Made by a program: the position numbers and the translations under genes. This document shows, in pieces, positions 5,397-7,586 of a DNA stretch of 7,586 nucleotides. Position 1 is the stretch's first letter, and each line of letters begins with the position of its first letter. Below the pieces are notes generated by a model that was not told the DNA's origin, ran no database searches, and saw nothing but the letters and a program-made list of their open reading frames with translations. Origin of the DNA: JAQGJA01 sp965651535 (lineage in GTDB: Bacteria > Pseudomonadota > Alphaproteobacteria > Micavibrionales > SZUA-601); contig CBFGSX010000068.1 in the NCBI GenBank assembly GCA_965651535.1, forward strand, positions 1-7,586. The letters are read 5' to 3'.

Positions 5397-6152
5397 CTAG
5401 CGCACAAAGACAAAATTGTCATCCGCTGAAAGGGTTTTGTCGAATTTATAGCCCCCCGCGTTAAACTTCTTGAGCGCCGCCGGATCGGTGATGTTCTTTT
5501 CAACGATATACCGTGCCATCATGCCGCGGGCGCGCTTGGCCAACAGCCCGACGGTCACAAGCTTGCCGTTTTTCTTTTCCTTGAAATCGCACTGAATAAA
5601 CGGCGCGGCGAGTTTTTTAACATCGACGGCGGAAAGATATTCATTCGACGCACAACCCACAACGGCTTTGTGTTTATGTTTTTTGACAAGCTGGTTGATG
5701 CGCGCGGTAATTTCTTCGTTCCAATAATCATACAGATTTTTGCTGTCCCCAACAGCAAGCGCCGTCCCCATCTCGAGGCGATAGGGCTTGATGGCGTCAA
5801 GCGGCTGCAACACGCCGTAAAGCCCGGTCAGAATGCCGATATGGTTTTGCGCTACTTGTAATTGCCTGTCCGTCAGGGTTTTCGCGTCGAAGCCGATATA
5901 GGTGTCGCCCTGATAGGCGCAGATCGCCAATTCGGTCTCGGCCTTGGCGAAATTTTTGAAACGCGCGGCATTCAAATCCGCCAGCTTGTCGCTGATCGCC
6001 ATCAACTTGCCGAGTTCCTTGGCGGTTTTCTTTTTCAACACGGCGGCAATCGCGTCGGCGCGTTTTTCAAAATGCGCCGTTGCCCCCTTGATTTTGGGCC
6101 GCGCGCCCTCGAACTTCATCGTCTTGGCGGGGGAGAGGAGAACAAAAACCAT
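5397..6152 (-). CDS. yaaA: peroxide stress protein YaaA (DUF328/UPF0246 family)
   Basis: The 251-residue cytoplasmic protein is full length for the family. Its diagnostic blocks are all present: LLSPAKTMKFE at the N terminus (5-15), AYQGDTYIGFDA (79-90), GILTGLYGVLQPLD then PYRLEMGT (106-130), NLYDYW (139-144), ASNEYLSAV (168-176) and AKRARGMMARYIV (205-217). In E. coli YaaA is induced by OxyR and limits hydrogen peroxide damage by lowering available intracellular iron; the fold is reported to bind DNA. Its exact biochemical activity is not settled, so the role here is transferred from that family. The ATG at 6152 has only a weak GGA-type ribosome site. It is transcribed divergently from the efflux lipoprotein gene and is followed after 9 bases by cdd. 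Confidence 0.95.
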   Translation of the reverse strand: MVFVLLSPAKTMKFEGARPKIKGATAHFEKRADAIAAVLKKKTAKELGKLMAISDKLADLNAARFKNFAKAETELAICAYQGDTYIGFDAKTLTDRQLQVAQNHIGILTGLYGVLQPLDAIKPYRLEMGTALAVGDSKNLYDYWNEEITARINQLVKKHKHKAVVGCASNEYLSAVDVKKLAAPFIQCDFKEKKNGKLVTVGLLAKRARGMMARYIVEKNITDPAALKKFNAGGYKFDKTLSADDNFVFVR

Positions 6153-6224
6153 CGATTTATCCGTTTCAGAGGGTGCTTTTTTCCGTCGATGCGTTATATC
6201 TAGGGCATCTTACGGGATTTTTCC
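6153..6224. promoter_or_regulatory. divergent promoter region between yaaA and the efflux lipoprotein gene
   Basis: These 72 bases must hold the start signals for both directions. The best -10-like hexamers overlap on opposite strands around 6193-6200: TATAAC reading toward yaaA (5 of 6) and TATATC reading toward the efflux gene (4 of 6). Neither has a convincing -35 at normal spacing. I see no clear OxyR, Fur or other operator. A GGGA at 6214-6217 may serve as the ribosome site for the gene starting at 6225. Confidence 0.35.
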
Positions 6225-7586
6225 ATGACGCGTTTCCTTTTTCTTGTTTTTCCCCTCCTGTTGCTTGCGGGCTGCGCCAGCCTGTCCGACGAGCCTGCCC
6301 CCCTTGCCGCCGCACAGACGCCGTCCTGGGTCGTCGCGCTGAACGATCCGCTTATCCATGAGCTGTCCGAAAAGATTCTGGGCCAAAATCTGGACATCGC
6401 CGCCGCCGAGGCGCGGCTGGCCGAGGCGCGCGCCCTGCGCAAGGTCGAGCGTGCCGATCTGTTCCCGCAGGTCGATATCGCGGGCTCGGCCTCCACCGGC
6501 AAGCGCCAGCGCAGCGCGAAGACGGGCGACCGCTTCGAAGCCGGGTTCGATGCGGCATGGGAGCTGGATCTTTTCGGCGGGCAGCGTGCCGCCGTCGATG
6601 CCGCCGGTGCGCGCGCCGCGATGGCCGAAATCGGCGTCGAGAACGTCAAGCAGATTGTCGTCGCCGATCTGGCCCGCGCCGTGACGGAATGGCGACTGGC
6701 CTCCGAACAAAAAACGGTGACCGAAAATCTGCTCAAGGCGCAGGACGCGCAGATTGCCATTTTCGCCGCCCGCGAGGAGGCGGGGCTGTCCGATGCGACG
6801 CTGACCGAGCGTGCCAAGGCGTCGCGCGCGCAGCTGGCCGTGCAATTGCCGCAATTTTCCGCGCGCGCCAATGCCGCGCAATACCGGATCGAACGCCTGA
6901 TGGGCCTGCCACCCCATGCTCTGACCGCGCGCCTTGCTGCGGAAGAATCCGTGCTGATGATGCCGCCCAAAGCCGACATCGTGCTGGATCTTCCGGTTGT
7001 CGTTATGAAACAGCGCCCCGACATTGCCGCCGCCGAAAAAGCCATCGATGTGTCACGCGCCGAAACGCGCCAAGCCGAAGCGGCGCTTTGGCCGTCGATC
7101 AATATCGGCAGCTTTTTCGGATTGCAGAACGCCGCCGACGGCGCGCTGGGAAGCAACCCTGTATGGAACGTCGCCGGAACCTTGACCGCGCCGCTTTTCC
7201 GTTTCGGCAAATTGCGCGCGGCGATCGAAGCCGCCGAAGCGCGCGAGAAACAAGCATTGATCGCCTATCAGGCGACGGTGCTGGACGCGCTCCAGGAAGT
7301 GCAGACGGCTTTAAGCGATTATATGGGCGGGCTGGAAGCCGTGACGAAACAACAAGAAGCGCTGATCCGCCGCATGGATACGGTGCAGCTGGCCGAAGAA
7401 CGCTTCACGCGCGGCATCGACAACATGACCGATCTGACCACCGCGCAGACCGAGCGCGAACAGGCCGCGCTCAACCTTGTGCAGCAAAAAGCCGAGACGA
7501 TCATCGCCTATATCCGTCTGCAAAAAGCCCTGGGAATGCCGGTCAATGCGTATGATCGTGAAACGCCAGATGCAGCGCAAAGGCCA
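6225..7586 (+). CDS. NodT-type outer-membrane factor lipoprotein (TolC-like efflux), 3' end beyond window
   Basis: The gene encodes the outer-membrane channel of a tripartite efflux system, normally working with an RND or other inner-membrane pump and a periplasmic adaptor. The frame is open for 454 codons to the window edge with no stop. Residues 1-16 are a lipoprotein signal peptide with lipobox LAG and lipidated C17. Two TolC-type repeats follow: the first with DPLIHELSEKILGQNLDIAAAEARLAEAR (41-69), LFPQVDI (79-85) and AWELDLFGG (111-119); the second with QRPDIAAAE (263-271), LWPSINIGSFFGL (288-300), LTAPLFRFGKLRAAI (320-334) and ERFTRGIDNMTDLTTAQ (392-408). MGLP (226-229) marks the repeat junction. 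Known family members are about 460-500 residues, so most of the protein is present. No adaptor or pump gene is upstream; it would have to lie downstream. The substrate cannot be inferred. Confidence 0.92.
   Translation, partial: MTRFLFLVFPLLLLAGCASLSDEPAPLAAAQTPSWVVALNDPLIHELSEKILGQNLDIAAAEARLAEARALRKVERADLFPQVDIAGSASTGKRQRSAKTGDRFEAGFDAAWELDLFGGQRAAVDAAGARAAMAEIGVENVKQIVVADLARAVTEWRLASEQKTVTENLLKAQDAQIAIFAAREEAGLSDATLTERAKASRAQLAVQLPQFSARANAAQYRIERLMGLPPHALTARLAAEESVLMMPPKADIVLDLPVVVMKQRPDIAAAEKAIDVSRAETRQAEAALWPSINIGSFFGLQNAADGALGSNPVWNVAGTLTAPLFRFGKLRAAIEAAEAREKQALIAYQATVLDALQEVQTALSDYMGGLEAVTKQQEALIRRMDTVQLAEERFTRGIDNMTDLTTAQTEREQAALNLVQQKAETIIAYIRLQKALGMPVNAYDRETPDAAQRP

Noticed and set aside
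6200..7210. Minus-strand open frames opposite the efflux lipoprotein gene
   Set aside because: They give Arg/Ala/Ser-rich translations typical of antisense frames in GC-rich DNA, while the plus-strand frame has a lipobox and TolC-family motifs throughout.

Overview
The window reads as ordinary chromosome from a Gram-negative bacterium, most likely an alphaproteobacterium. The evidence is an outer-membrane efflux lipoprotein of the NodT type, strong avoidance of TTA, CTA and TCA codons in a GC-rich background (by eye mid-50s % GC), and intergenic palindromes of a kind I remember as common in alphaproteobacterial genomes. No order or genus can be fixed from the sequence alone. I see no phage, transposon, CRISPR, tRNA or rRNA signal.

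Layout from left to right. Positions 1-12 may be the last codons of a + strand gene, followed by a strong bidirectional terminator shared with a minus-strand GNAT acetyltransferase (57-632). The gap 633-857 holds a 105-bp palindromic repeat, the nrdB terminator and a second palindromic repeat. Next is the minus-strand operon nrdA (1959-4442) then nrdB (858-1934), encoding the two subunits of an aerobic class I ribonucleotide reductase. A 405-bp, relatively AT-rich gap (4443-4847) lies upstream of nrdA. It carries two candidate promoters and two candidate NrdR operator boxes 32 bp apart. Further upstream on the same strand, yaaA (5397-6152) and a cytidine deaminase gene (4848-5387) are 9 nt apart and probably form an operon. 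A 72-bp divergent intergenic region separates yaaA from a plus-strand NodT-type outer-membrane factor lipoprotein gene (6225 to the window end, 3' end not seen).

How the genes fit together: nrdAB makes deoxyribonucleotides, cytidine deaminase salvages pyrimidine nucleosides, and the YaaA family limits peroxide/iron damage. The minus-strand block therefore has a nucleotide-supply and oxidative-stress flavour, although only the two pairs (nrdA-nrdB, yaaA-cdd) are close enough to be called operons. The efflux gene is a separate unit.

The most notable observation is in NrdB. All six di-metal ligand positions are present, but the first is Glu rather than Asp and the radical-tyrosine position is Ile. 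This is the signature of the Chlamydia-type class Ic (Mn/Fe, tyrosyl-radical-free) R2 proteins rather than the textbook class Ia enzyme. I found no convincing evidence of a wholly new system in the window.
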